NCBI RefSeq assembly: GCF_041893525.1
Contig: NZ_CP169068.1
Reading direction: 5' to 3' (one strand)
Length of the DNA: 64,000 nucleotides
From: Phaeobacter bryozoorum
Lineage (GTDB): Bacteria > Pseudomonadota > Alphaproteobacteria > Rhodobacterales > Rhodobacteraceae
Each line of letters starts with the position of its first letter. Positions within the stretch are counted from its first letter, which is position 1. Both the position numbers and the translations under genes were made by a program. Below, one piece after another: positions 43,449 to 54,338 of this stretch. The notes beneath the pieces are model-generated. The model was not told where the DNA came from, did not search any database, and saw only the letters and a list, made by a program, of their open reading frames with translations.

Positions 43449-44030
43449 ATGACATGTTCCAAACTGCTTACCGGCGCTGCATTGGCGTCGCTCATTTCCG
43501 TGGCTGCCTATGCGCATAGCGGCGCCACAGGCGTTGTAAAAGAACGAATGGATGGCATGGATGCCATGAAAGCCAGCATGAAGCTGCTGGCGCCGATGAT
43601 GCAGGGGCAGACGCCCTATGATGCTGCGGTGGTTCGCGAAGAGGCGCAGACAATTCAGACCCACGCAGGGGAGGTCCTGACGGGGCTGTTTCCCAAGGGA
43701 ACCGACGGGCATCCCTCAGACGCCAAACCCGAGATTTGGGCCGATTGGGAGGGGTTTGCCGATCTAGCACTGCGATTGGAGACCTATTCCCAAGGTCTGG
43801 CTCTGGCGGCCGAGAACGGCTTGATGATGGCCGGTGCCGAGGGGACGGGAATGATGTCGAGCGGGGCGATGATGGGGGCCACTGCGATGGGAGCAGGAGG
43901 CATGATGGGCGGTCAGACGATGGGGGGACCGCGAAGCGCCGAGGCCCTGCAGCAGATGCCTGCCGATGCTGTCTTCACCATGCTGAGCCAAACCTGTTCG
44001 GCCTGTCACACCCGTTTTCGTAAAGAGTGA
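43449..44030 (+). CDS. Cytochrome c' / c556-like protein with Met-rich insertion
   Basis: The 193-residue protein has a signal peptide (about residues 1-22, ending AAYA), a four-helix-bundle plan (VVKERMDGMDAMKASMKLLAPM is the first helix with axial-ligand Met region) and a C-terminal heme site CSACHTRFR. A Met/Gly-rich stretch (MMSSGAMMGATAMGAGGMMGGQTMGG, about residues 137-162) interrupts the last helix region and resembles copper-binding Met clusters of periplasmic copper proteins. ATG 43449 was chosen because the signal peptide starts there. It leads the copper cluster. Confidence 0.8.
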   Translation: MTCSKLLTGAALASLISVAAYAHSGATGVVKERMDGMDAMKASMKLLAPMMQGQTPYDAAVVREEAQTIQTHAGEVLTGLFPKGTDGHPSDAKPEIWADWEGFADLALRLETYSQGLALAAENGLMMAGAEGTGMMSSGAMMGATAMGAGGMMGGQTMGGPRSAEALQQMPADAVFTMLSQTCSACHTRFRKE

Positions 44031-44043
44031 GAGGGGGAGACAT

Positions 44044-44934
44044 ATGTTTCGTTATCTCCTTGCCGCCTCGGTGACGGTGTCGGCCGGGCTTGCCGCGGTG
44101 GCGGCCTGGCCGATCGGCACGAGGCCGAGTGCGCTTGATCTGGACGGCGATGTCGCCCGCGGAGCCTATCTGGCAAGGGCGTCGGGATGTATCGCGTGCC
44201 ATACAGATTTTTCCAACGGTGGCGCAGCGCTTGCGGGTGGGGCGAAGATCGAAACGCCGTTCGGGGATCTCTACGCGCCCAACCTCACGTCGGATCGCGT
44301 TCATGGGCTGGGCAGCTGGACGGTCGACGCCTTTGCCAAGGCTGTTCGCCAAGGCGTGTCTCCGGAGGGGCAGCCCTATTATCCGGCGTTTCCCTACCCG
44401 TTCTACGGCAATTTCTCCGATCAGGATATTGCCGATCTCTGGGCGGCATTTCAGACCGTTCCCCCGGTGGCGCAGCCATCGAGGCCGCCGGAAATGGCGT
44501 TTCCCTTCGACCAGCGATGGGGGCTGAAGCTCTGGCGTCTGGCGTTTCTTGAACCGCCGCGGACAGATCCGGTCGCCGGAAAGGATGATCTCTGGTCACG
44601 TGGTCGACTGCTGGTCGAGGGGGCCGCGCATTGTGGCGCCTGTCATACGGGCCGCAATCTGCTCGGCGCGCGGAAGACGGGCACCGCACGTTTCAAGGGC
44701 AATGATGTCTTGCCGGGGGGAGGAAAGGCGCCTGCCATTGATCCCCCATCTCTTCTGGCACGCGGTTGGAGCGTCGACAGCCTGGCCTATGCCCTTGGTA
44801 CGGGGGTGATGCCGGATGGCGACGTCTTTGGCGGGACGATGGGCGAAGTTGTCCTATATGGAACCGCATTCCTGACCGACACGGACCGCAGGGCCATGGC
44901 GACCTACCTGCTTGATGACCAGCCCGGTGCGTGA
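44044..44934 (+). CDS. Diheme c-type cytochrome
   Basis: The 296-residue protein has an N-terminal membrane anchor or signal (LLAASVTVSAGLAAVAAW) and two heme-binding motifs, CIACHTDF (about residue 51) and CGACHTGRN (about residue 197), each with a downstream Met ligand candidate. It resembles the cytochrome subunits of membrane dehydrogenases, but no dehydrogenase follows; the multicopper oxidase does, with a 44-bp gap to its chosen start. It may accept electrons from oxidised copper or donate them to the oxidase. Confidence 0.85.
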   Translation: MFRYLLAASVTVSAGLAAVAAWPIGTRPSALDLDGDVARGAYLARASGCIACHTDFSNGGAALAGGAKIETPFGDLYAPNLTSDRVHGLGSWTVDAFAKAVRQGVSPEGQPYYPAFPYPFYGNFSDQDIADLWAAFQTVPPVAQPSRPPEMAFPFDQRWGLKLWRLAFLEPPRTDPVAGKDDLWSRGRLLVEGAAHCGACHTGRNLLGARKTGTARFKGNDVLPGGGKAPAIDPPSLLARGWSVDSLAYALGTGVMPDGDVFGGTMGEVVLYGTAFLTDTDRRAMATYLLDDQPGA

Positions 44935-44978
44935 TGAGCGCGCCGAACAGCAGTTCCAGAGACAGAAGGAGAGACGGT

Positions 44979-46361
44979 ATGATCCTTAACCGCCGACAAT
45001 TCCTGGGGGGCGCCAGTGCCATGGCGCTTTGGCCACGAACCAGCGCTGCGGCTGCCGCGCCGCGCCTTCTTGAAGCGAGACCAAGCCGCGTGCAGCTGGT
45101 GCCGCCAGAATTTGGCGACCACCCGGAGACAGAAGTCTGGGGGTTTGATGGCACCGTGCCCGGCCCCCTCATCCGTGCCCGCCAGGACGAGCTGCTGCAG
45201 GTCCGCCTGACCAACAGCCTGCCGCAGCCAACAGCCGTACATTGGCATGGGCTGCGGGTTCCCAATGCCATGGATGGCGTGCCCGGGATGACACAGGATG
45301 CCGTCCTGCCCGGCGATGGGTTTCTCTATGAATTTCCGATGAGGGATGCGGGGACCTATTGGTATCATTCGCACAATCAGTCGACCGAACAGGTGGCGCG
45401 GGGGCTCTACGGCGTGTTGATTGTCGATGAGGCCGACGCCCCGGATATTGACCAGGATATCGTGGTTGTCCTTGATGACTGGCGTCTGAGCGAGACGGCG
45501 CAGATCACCGATGATTTCGGCGCGATGCACGATTGGACCCACGCGGGGCGGCTGGGCAATTTCATCCATGCCGCCTTGACGCCGCAGGTCTCTGAGGTTC
45601 AGCAAAATCAGCGCCTCAGGCTGCGGCTCGTCAATGTGGCGACGGACAGGATCATGGCGGTATCGCTGCGTGGCGTGACCGGCAGGATTGTCGCCCGCGA
45701 CGGGATGCCGCTGCAAACCCCCGAGGATCCCGGCATCATGGTTCTGGGGCCGGCGGAACGGCTGGATATCATCGCGGATGTTTCGGCGGCACCGGGTGAG
45801 AACGTCCAGATCGTTCTCCATGAAGGCGAGACCGGTTATCTGTTGCAGGAGATCGACGTAAGCGGCCGTCATGCCGACGCTGCGCGCGGCGCGGTTGTGG
45901 CATTGCCGGACAATCCGGTCACACGGCTGGACAGTCTGACAGAGGCGCGCAGTGTCCCTTTGGTCATGGAGGGAGGCGCGATGGGCGGTCTGCGCCAGGG
46001 CCGTTACAAGGGGGAACTGCTGACATCGCGCGAGCTGGTCGCGGCCGGGCAGATCTGGACATTCAATGGCGAGGCAGGGTTGCCGGCCGAACCGATGGTG
46101 ACAGCCGAGAGAGGCGAAATCATCCGGATCCCTATCCAGAACAACACCGCCTTTCCCCATGCGATCCATCTGCATGGCACACATTTCCAGGAGGTGCTGC
46201 CAGACGGAGGTTTCGGTCCGCTGAAGGACACGCTGCTGATGGCACGTCAGGAAACCCGCGAAATCGCCTTTATCGCGGATAATCCGGGCGACTGGCTGCT
46301 GCATTGTCACATGCTTTCGCATCAGGCCGCCGGTATGAAGACCTGGCTGCGTGTCAGATGA
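44979..46361 (+). CDS. Multicopper oxidase (CueO/CutO-like)
   Basis: The 460-residue enzyme has a twin-arginine leader (MILNRRQFLGGASAMALWP) and all four copper-ligand blocks: HWHGLRV, WYHSHNQST, HLHGTHFQEV and the C-terminal HCHMLSHQAAGM, which contributes the type 1 Cys and Met. It would oxidise periplasmic Cu(I) to the less toxic Cu(II). ATG 44979 was chosen for GGAG at spacing 7; a longer frame overlaps the cytochrome gene. It has few Met-rich loops, unlike E. coli CueO; the Met-rich region sits in the neighbouring cytochrome c' instead. Confidence 0.9.
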   Translation: MILNRRQFLGGASAMALWPRTSAAAAAPRLLEARPSRVQLVPPEFGDHPETEVWGFDGTVPGPLIRARQDELLQVRLTNSLPQPTAVHWHGLRVPNAMDGVPGMTQDAVLPGDGFLYEFPMRDAGTYWYHSHNQSTEQVARGLYGVLIVDEADAPDIDQDIVVVLDDWRLSETAQITDDFGAMHDWTHAGRLGNFIHAALTPQVSEVQQNQRLRLRLVNVATDRIMAVSLRGVTGRIVARDGMPLQTPEDPGIMVLGPAERLDIIADVSAAPGENVQIVLHEGETGYLLQEIDVSGRHADAARGAVVALPDNPVTRLDSLTEARSVPLVMEGGAMGGLRQGRYKGELLTSRELVAAGQIWTFNGEAGLPAEPMVTAERGEIIRIPIQNNTAFPHAIHLHGTHFQEVLPDGGFGPLKDTLLMARQETREIAFIADNPGDWLLHCHMLSHQAAGMKTWLRVR

Positions 46362-46499
46362 CGAAACACGTCCGCAGCAGAACAGACCGCTCCGGCCAGA
46401 CCCTTGGCTGGTGCGGTTAAGGGGGAAGGTGTCTGCACCGGCGGGCCAGTGCCGCTTGGCGCGTATTGCCGGTGAGGGCGAAAAACTGCAACTCTGGTA

Positions 46500-46530
46500 T
46501 TGACCTTCCAGTCGCTGGAGACCCTACATC
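46500..46530 (+). promoter_or_regulatory. CueR/MerR-type operator and promoter for copA
   Basis: TTGACC (46500-46505, -35) and TACATC (46525-46530, -10) are separated by 19 bp and enclose the dyad TTCCAG-TCG-CTGGAG, the standard MerR-family copper/silver promoter layout with an over-long spacer that the regulator must distort. It lies 31 bp before the copA start. No cueR gene is present in the window. Confidence 0.75.
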
Positions 46531-46560
46531 AGCAGCAACATAGAGTTTATTGGTGTTGTC

Positions 46561-49065
<2,505 letters not shown>

Positions 49066-49134
49066 CGCCAGCTCAACGCCACGGGCATGAGCGGCCAGAT
49101 CAGGCGCGGCAAATGTAGATCAACTGCGATCCAA

Positions 49135-49164
49135 TGAGGCAGGCAGCGGTGGTTGCCTGCCTCA
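49135..49164. terminator. Hairpin terminator between copA and hybrid kinase
   Basis: A perfect 11-bp inverted repeat (TGAGGCAGGCA at 49135-49145, partner at 49154-49164) with an 8-base loop lies between the convergent ends of copA and the kinase gene. No long U-tract follows either side, so efficiency is uncertain. Confidence 0.55.
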
Positions 49165-49227
49165 GCTTATGACAGACCTATGCGTGTCGGGATCGAGCGC
49201 CGGGTGGTGCTTAGCTGGCGCGGGCAC

Positions 49228-52200
49228 TCAGGCGGTGGCGCCCCGCCCCAGTGCGGCTGCCACGGTGGCTGCCAGATCGTGCGGGTGCGAAGGTTTCTGC
49301 AGGAGCGGGGCCTCAACCGGGCCCATCTCGGCGGCGGTGAAACCGATGTAGCCCGACGTGTAGACAACCGGGACGCCCGGTCGCAGGGCGCGGATGCAGC
49401 GGGCCAGTTCAAAACCACTGATGGAGCCCGGCATCACCACATCGGTCAGCAGCAGATCAATAGACGCCTCACGCCCTGCTAGATCCAGCGCCTGCTGCGC
49501 CGATGACGTCGCAAGCACCTGATAGCCAAGCTCCTCCAGCACGCCGCTCATCATCGACAGCAGCTCGGGTTCGTCCTCCGCCAGAAGAATGGTCTCGCCA
49601 TTGCCGCGGATCGCCGCCCCGTCGCTGACGGGCGCTTCACGCTCGCCCTGTTCGGTCCCGCGCGGCAGGATCATTTGCACGGTGGTGCCGATGCCGGGTT
49701 CGGAATAGATCCTGAGATCACCATTGGCATTGCGGGCAAAGCCGTAGACCATCGACAGGCCCAGCCCGGTACCCGCAACGCTGCCTTTAGTGGTGAAGAA
49801 CGGGTCGGTGCAGCGGGCAACCGTTGCCTCGTCCATGCCGGGGCCATTGTCGGTGACCGACAGTTCCACGTAGCGATAGATGCCGGGTTCTGAGCCGGGT
49901 GCGGCGCTGTTGTCATGATCGCGCTGGTCTGCGTCTAGGTCGTCGTCGGTCGAGAGCACCGCGCGGGCCGTCAGGGTGATCCTGTCACCGCGACCGCTGT
50001 GCAGTATCGCATCCCGGCTGTTCAGCACCAGATTTATCAGTGCCGTTTCCAGCTGGGCCGGATCACAATAGACCCGCAATCCGGGGTCAACCGGATCGCA
50101 GGCGAGCTGGATCCGTTCCTCGATCATGGAGCCGATCAGCTCCTCGAAATCTGCAAAAACCTCATCGACAGGTTTGGCCATGGCAAGCCCCGGCTGACGT
50201 TTGGCAAAAGCCAGCAGCCGAGCTGTGAGCGCGCGGCCCTTGTCGATTGCGCCAGCTGCAACGTTGAGAAACCGCGCCCTGCTGTCCGGCGTCTCGGAGT
50301 TGCGCGCCAGTTCCACGGCGTAGAGCATGGAGGCCAGCAGATTGTTGAAATCATGGGCGATCCCGCCGGTGAGCTGGCCGAGGGCATCCAGCCGATTCTT
50401 GCGTTCGCTTGCCAGTCGGTTGCGTTCTTCGCGGGAAATATCGTCGATCACCAGAACCAGCGAGATACCGTGTTCCTCATTGTCCAGAACGGCGCTTGTG
50501 ACGCGGACATAGCGATAGTCCTCGCTGTCGGCGTGGCGGCGCAGCAGATGGGTTTCGCCGGTCAACACATGGCCTGAGCGGGCGCGGCGGATCGGGTCGG
50601 CGCTGTCTTCAAGCGGGGTGTTGCTTTCACTGTCGAGAAAATAGATATCCTGCGGCCAGGCGAATGGCACCGGTTGCGAGACACCCCCCAACATGCGACG
50701 GGCGCGGCGGTTGATGCGAATGATCTGGCCGTCGCGATCCAGTGCGACTATACCGCTGGTGGCGGCATTCAGCACGGTTTCCAGCTCGTCGCGGATCTCG
50801 GCCACCTCGGCGGCTTGTCTGGCCTTTTCAGCGGCGGTACGGCGTCGGGCGCGCAATTGGCCGGTGCCAAGAATACCCAGCAGGCCCAGAACACCGCCCA
50901 CAAGGCCATAGCCCAGCAGCGCAAGCCGGTCCGAGGTCCAGAACACTGCCGGTTCAAAATACTGGCGGCGCAGCTCGGCGTAATCGGCGGACACCAGATA
51001 TTGCGGCAGGGCCAGATCCAGCTTGTCGCGGATTTCGCCCAGACCAAAGCGCAGCGCGGCAGCGCGTTCCGTGGTCAGCAGCGCGGGGAGCGCCTCGGTT
51101 ATGCTCTCAGGATCGCCCCATCGCGCCGCCGCCAGGGGCAGGGTGTCAGATTGATAGATCACCGCGTCGATCCGCCGATCCTGCAACGCCGCCAGCAGGT
51201 CCCTGGCCTCTGCCATCGCAACGATGGTCCAGCCATTGGCGGTTGCCAGCGCGATCGCGGCTGCGTTGTCTGAGCGCAGGCCGATGCGGCGCCCTTGCAA
51301 ATCCTCGGGCCGCCTCAGCTCTGCGGCATCCGCCGGACGGGTAAATACGGATTGATCCGTGGCCAGGATGGGATGGGCAAAATCCATCCTTGCAGAACGT
51401 TCGGTCGTGATGCTGGCGGCGGGCAGGATATCGTAGGTGTCCGACTGCGGCCCACGCCGCCAGTCGTCGTCGCTGATGCTGTGGAATGCCAGTTTCAGCC
51501 CGGTGCGCCCTGCCAGATCGCGTAGGGTCTCGATGCCAAAACCCGAAAAGCTGCCATCCGGTTCGATCACCTGATAGGGCGGCGCGTGGCGCACGCCGAC
51601 GCGAAGCACCTCGGGGGCGGGCAGTGGAATGTCCAGAAAATACTTGCGCAGCAGATTATCTAGTCGACGGTCGCCTTCGATCCGGTCCAGCGCGGCTTCG
51701 ATGTCAGGCAGCAGGTCGGCACGGCTTTGATGCAGGGCGATGAACCTCTCGAACTGCCGCAAGGGCGGATTCAGGAAGCTGACCCGGCCATCAACGGACG
51801 CCAGTTTCGCGATGTTGAAAGCGACGGGCTCCGGGATCAGCACGGCGTCAACCCGCTCTGACAGCAGCGCCATGATTGCGGCCTCGGGTGACTCGAACTC
51901 CACGGCCGTGTTGCGCGCGAGAAAGGCCTGCTGCTCCGATCCGACAGCCGGGGGCACGATGCCCACCCGCCTGCCGCTGAGCGAGGTGGTCGAGAGGGAT
52001 TGCGCCTGTGCGATACGGACCATCGGGCGCAGGGTTTCACGCGAAATGCTGCGGGAAAACACATTGGTGTCACGCAGTGCGGGCAGCTGTGCAATGCCCG
52101 CGATCATATCGGTTCGCCCGGTGGCCTGTGACTCGACGAACTCGCGGCTGGTGGACAGCGGAACCAGCGTGATGCCGGTGCCGAGTTCGCCCGCGATCTC

Positions 52201-52374
52201 CTCGGCGAGCTCAACCAGGAACCCGTTTGCCTGCGCATCAGGATCCAGCTGCGCGAAAGGCGGGATCGGCAGCACACCGATCCGGAACGGCTCCGGGGCC
52301 TGCTGCGACCACACGGGCGGGGCTATGGCAAGAACCGCCAGCAAGGCCACGCCGCGCCAAACCTGTCTGATCAT
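49228..52374 (-). CDS. Hybrid histidine kinase with two periplasmic SBP_bac_3 domains
   Basis: The 1048-residue protein starts with a signal peptide or anchor (MIRQVWRGVALLAVLAIAPPVWS). Two tandem family-3 solute-binding domains follow (about residues 28-250, starting FRIGVLPIPPFAQ, and 260-490, starting LRVGVRHAPPYQV), then a membrane span (about 496-517), a PAS domain (ETVLNAATSGIVALDRDGQI), HisKA with phospho-His in QLTGGIAHDFNNLL, HATPase_c, and a C-terminal receiver (ILLAEDEPELL, LLLTDVVMPG). The plan is that of the VFT-type BvgS/EvgS kinases but with a different HisKA class. A separate receiver gene is divergent at 52624. The ligand is unknown. Confidence 0.9.
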   Translation of the reverse strand: MIRQVWRGVALLAVLAIAPPVWSQQAPEPFRIGVLPIPPFAQLDPDAQANGFLVELAEEIAGELGTGITLVPLSTSREFVESQATGRTDMIAGIAQLPALRDTNVFSRSISRETLRPMVRIAQAQSLSTTSLSGRRVGIVPPAVGSEQQAFLARNTAVEFESPEAAIMALLSERVDAVLIPEPVAFNIAKLASVDGRVSFLNPPLRQFERFIALHQSRADLLPDIEAALDRIEGDRRLDNLLRKYFLDIPLPAPEVLRVGVRHAPPYQVIEPDGSFSGFGIETLRDLAGRTGLKLAFHSISDDDWRRGPQSDTYDILPAASITTERSARMDFAHPILATDQSVFTRPADAAELRRPEDLQGRRIGLRSDNAAAIALATANGWTIVAMAEARDLLAALQDRRIDAVIYQSDTLPLAAARWGDPESITEALPALLTTERAAALRFGLGEIRDKLDLALPQYLVSADYAELRRQYFEPAVFWTSDRLALLGYGLVGGVLGLLGILGTGQLRARRRTAAEKARQAAEVAEIRDELETVLNAATSGIVALDRDGQIIRINRRARRMLGGVSQPVPFAWPQDIYFLDSESNTPLEDSADPIRRARSGHVLTGETHLLRRHADSEDYRYVRVTSAVLDNEEHGISLVLVIDDISREERNRLASERKNRLDALGQLTGGIAHDFNNLLASMLYAVELARNSETPDSRARFLNVAAGAIDKGRALTARLLAFAKRQPGLAMAKPVDEVFADFEELIGSMIEERIQLACDPVDPGLRVYCDPAQLETALINLVLNSRDAILHSGRGDRITLTARAVLSTDDDLDADQRDHDNSAAPGSEPGIYRYVELSVTDNGPGMDEATVARCTDPFFTTKGSVAGTGLGLSMVYGFARNANGDLRIYSEPGIGTTVQMILPRGTEQGEREAPVSDGAAIRGNGETILLAEDEPELLSMMSGVLEELGYQVLATSSAQQALDLAGREASIDLLLTDVVMPGSISGFELARCIRALRPGVPVVYTSGYIGFTAAEMGPVEAPLLQKPSHPHDLAATVAAALGRGATA

Positions 52375-52623
52375 GTCTCGAACGCTCCGCCTTGCCTCTG
52401 CCCGCCTGATATCGCCGGTCCGATGCCGTCAGGCTACCGCCTGTCCGGGCGCAATGTCGGATCAAACCGACCAACAGTTGCAATCAAAACGAATTGTCGC
52501 AGCCAACACAATTGATCAATCCCGGGCTGGCCGTTAAAACTGATGCGGCACGGGAAACATCAGCAATCCGGTCGGCGTTTCGGCGCAGTTATGTGGTACT
52601 GGTCCGTTTGAAAAGGGAATGCG

Positions 52624-53031
52624 ATGGCAAATCTTCTGGTTCTCGAAGACGACGAGGTTTTTGCCGACCTGTTGCAGGTCTCGCTGGAGCGGGCCGGGCA
52701 TTTCCCGATCTTCTGCGCGGACGCAACTCAGGCCATTGCTCAATACGATGAATATGACTTCGATCTGGTAATCGCCGATCTGATCGTAAAGAAAAACAAC
52801 CGTGCGGTGCCGGATGGCGGCGTGATCCTGCTTGCCTTCCTGCAGGGGCGTGCCCGAGAGGGCCACAAGATCCCGCCGGTTATCTCAATGTCCGGTGCAA
52901 CCAAAGCCCCGGGGCTGGAGAATCTGTTGGTCACGTCACGTGATCTTGGGGCCACGGCTTCGCTGACCAAACCCTTTGAACCAATCGAACTGCTGTCCCT
53001 GATCGACGAGCTGCTGGAGAGCGAAGTCTGA
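52624..53031 (+). CDS. Stand-alone response-regulator receiver protein
   Basis: The 135-residue product is one receiver domain: acidic pocket in VLEDDEVFADLLQ, phospho-Asp in YDFDLVIADLIVKKN, Ser/Thr switch in ISMSGATKA and the Lys in ASLTKPFEPIEL. It lacks an output domain. An unusual ~10-residue insertion (KKNNRAVPDGGV) follows the phospho-Asp. Divergent to the hybrid kinase, separated by 249 bp that must hold both promoters, it is probably an intermediate or sink in that phosphorelay. Confidence 0.85.
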   Translation: MANLLVLEDDEVFADLLQVSLERAGHFPIFCADATQAIAQYDEYDFDLVIADLIVKKNNRAVPDGGVILLAFLQGRAREGHKIPPVISMSGATKAPGLENLLVTSRDLGATASLTKPFEPIELLSLIDELLESEV

Positions 53032-53082
53032 TCGGCGCCACCAGAAACCGGGGCGCCGACCGTTTTTTCGGAGCCTGATCAG

Positions 53083-54183
53083 TCAGCGCCGCTGCATGCT
53101 GCGGGGCATCTCTGACAGGATCTCGGCGCCATCTTCGCGCAGGATCACGATCTCCTCCAGACGCACGCCAAAACGGTCCTTTAGGTAAATCCCCGGTTCG
53201 ATCGAGAACACATTGCCTGCGCGCAGCTCAACCTCCGATGTCGCGGTGATATAGGGCGGTTCATGCACGTCGATGCCCAGCCCGTGGCCGGTGCGATGCA
53301 GGAATTGCGCCCCATAGCCGGCGGCGGCAATGGTATCGCGGGCGGCACGGTCGACCTCACTGGCGCGAACGCCGGGTTTTGCCGCCTGAACAGCTGCCTT
53401 TACCGCGGCCTCGACCACTTCGAACACCTGCTCATATTCCGTTTCCGGTGTGCCGAACCAGCCGCAGCGGGTCATGTCAGAGGGGTAGCCATTCAGACGG
53501 CATCCCGTGTCGATCAGCACAGCCATATCGCGGCTCAGCCTTGTGTCCCCGGTGTGGTGATGCGGGAAGGCGCCATTGGCGCCAAAGCCGACGATAGTGA
53601 ATTCCGCGCTGGCGCCATGGGCCTTGTAATATTCATGCAGGATGGCCTGCACATCCAGCTCGCTCATGCCTTCTTCGAGACGGGAGAACGCTTCGGTCAC
53701 GGCGGCATCATTCAACAGATGCGCGGCCTTCAACGCGTCATATTCTGCGGCGTCCTTCATCGCGCGCAGCAGGCCAACTGTATCATCGGTAAAGCGGCGG
53801 CTGGGCGCGTCCATCGCATCCAAAACCCGCAGGGCAAAATCGGCGCGCATGGTTTCATCCAGCACCACCGACAGGCCGCCAGCTGTGGCATCGCAGTCGC
53901 TCAGCAGCGTGGCAAGGGCCGCATCCGGGCCTTCGTCATCCGACCAGCAGCGAAATGGCAGGTCGGTTGCCGTGCGCGCGGCATCAGCATTAAGCGCCGG
54001 CATCAGAAATCCCGCATGGCTCTGGCTGACCATCAGCATCACCGGGCGTTCGTCGCCATGGGGGTTCACACCCGACAGCCACATCATATGGCTGGAGGGG
54101 CCTAGCACCACCAGATCGGTGGCGGTTTCTGTCATGCGGTGACGCAGCCGGTTCAGCCGGTCTGCATAGGGGGGCGTTGTCAT
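53083..54183 (-). CDS. M24-family aminopeptidase (Xaa-Pro peptidase-like)
   Basis: The 366-residue protein has the creatinase N-domain and a C-terminal pita-bread fold. Metal ligands are visible as the Asp in VLIDTGCRLNGYPSDMTRC, the His in HRTGHGLGIDVHEPP, the Glu in FSIEPGIYL and the Glu in VRLEEIVIL. It would remove an N-terminal residue before proline or cleave small peptides. It lies downstream of the peptide-binding gene on the same strand, so it probably degrades imported peptides in the cytoplasm. Confidence 0.9.
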   Translation of the reverse strand: MTTPPYADRLNRLRHRMTETATDLVVLGPSSHMMWLSGVNPHGDERPVMLMVSQSHAGFLMPALNADAARTATDLPFRCWSDDEGPDAALATLLSDCDATAGGLSVVLDETMRADFALRVLDAMDAPSRRFTDDTVGLLRAMKDAAEYDALKAAHLLNDAAVTEAFSRLEEGMSELDVQAILHEYYKAHGASAEFTIVGFGANGAFPHHHTGDTRLSRDMAVLIDTGCRLNGYPSDMTRCGWFGTPETEYEQVFEVVEAAVKAAVQAAKPGVRASEVDRAARDTIAAAGYGAQFLHRTGHGLGIDVHEPPYITATSEVELRAGNVFSIEPGIYLKDRFGVRLEEIVILREDGAEILSEMPRSMQRR

Positions 54184-54249
54184 CTATCTGGCTCCTGCCG
54201 CGCGCCCGGTTGTGAGGGGCGGGGCGTCTTGATTGCGGTCGACATTGGA

Positions 54250-54282
54250 AAAAGGGGGCCGGCTCATGTCAGCACCGGCCCC
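54250..54282 (-). terminator. Rho-independent terminator after the peptide-binding gene
   Basis: On the minus strand CCGGTGCTGAC... pairs as GGGGCCGG / CCGGCCCC (54255-54262 and 54275-54282) and is followed by CTTTTTCC, a proper U-tract. It lies between the binding-protein stop and the peptidase start, so peptidase expression requires read-through or its own promoter. Confidence 0.7.
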
Positions 54283-54338
54283 GAGCGGCCTGCCCCCGTC
54301 AGGCAGGGGACAGGCCTAGGCACCAGGGGGCGCCTGGA

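Noticed and set aside
44904..46322. 472-codon minus-strand open frame opposite the multicopper oxidase
   Set aside because: The opposite strand has an intact multicopper oxidase with all copper ligands and a Tat leader.
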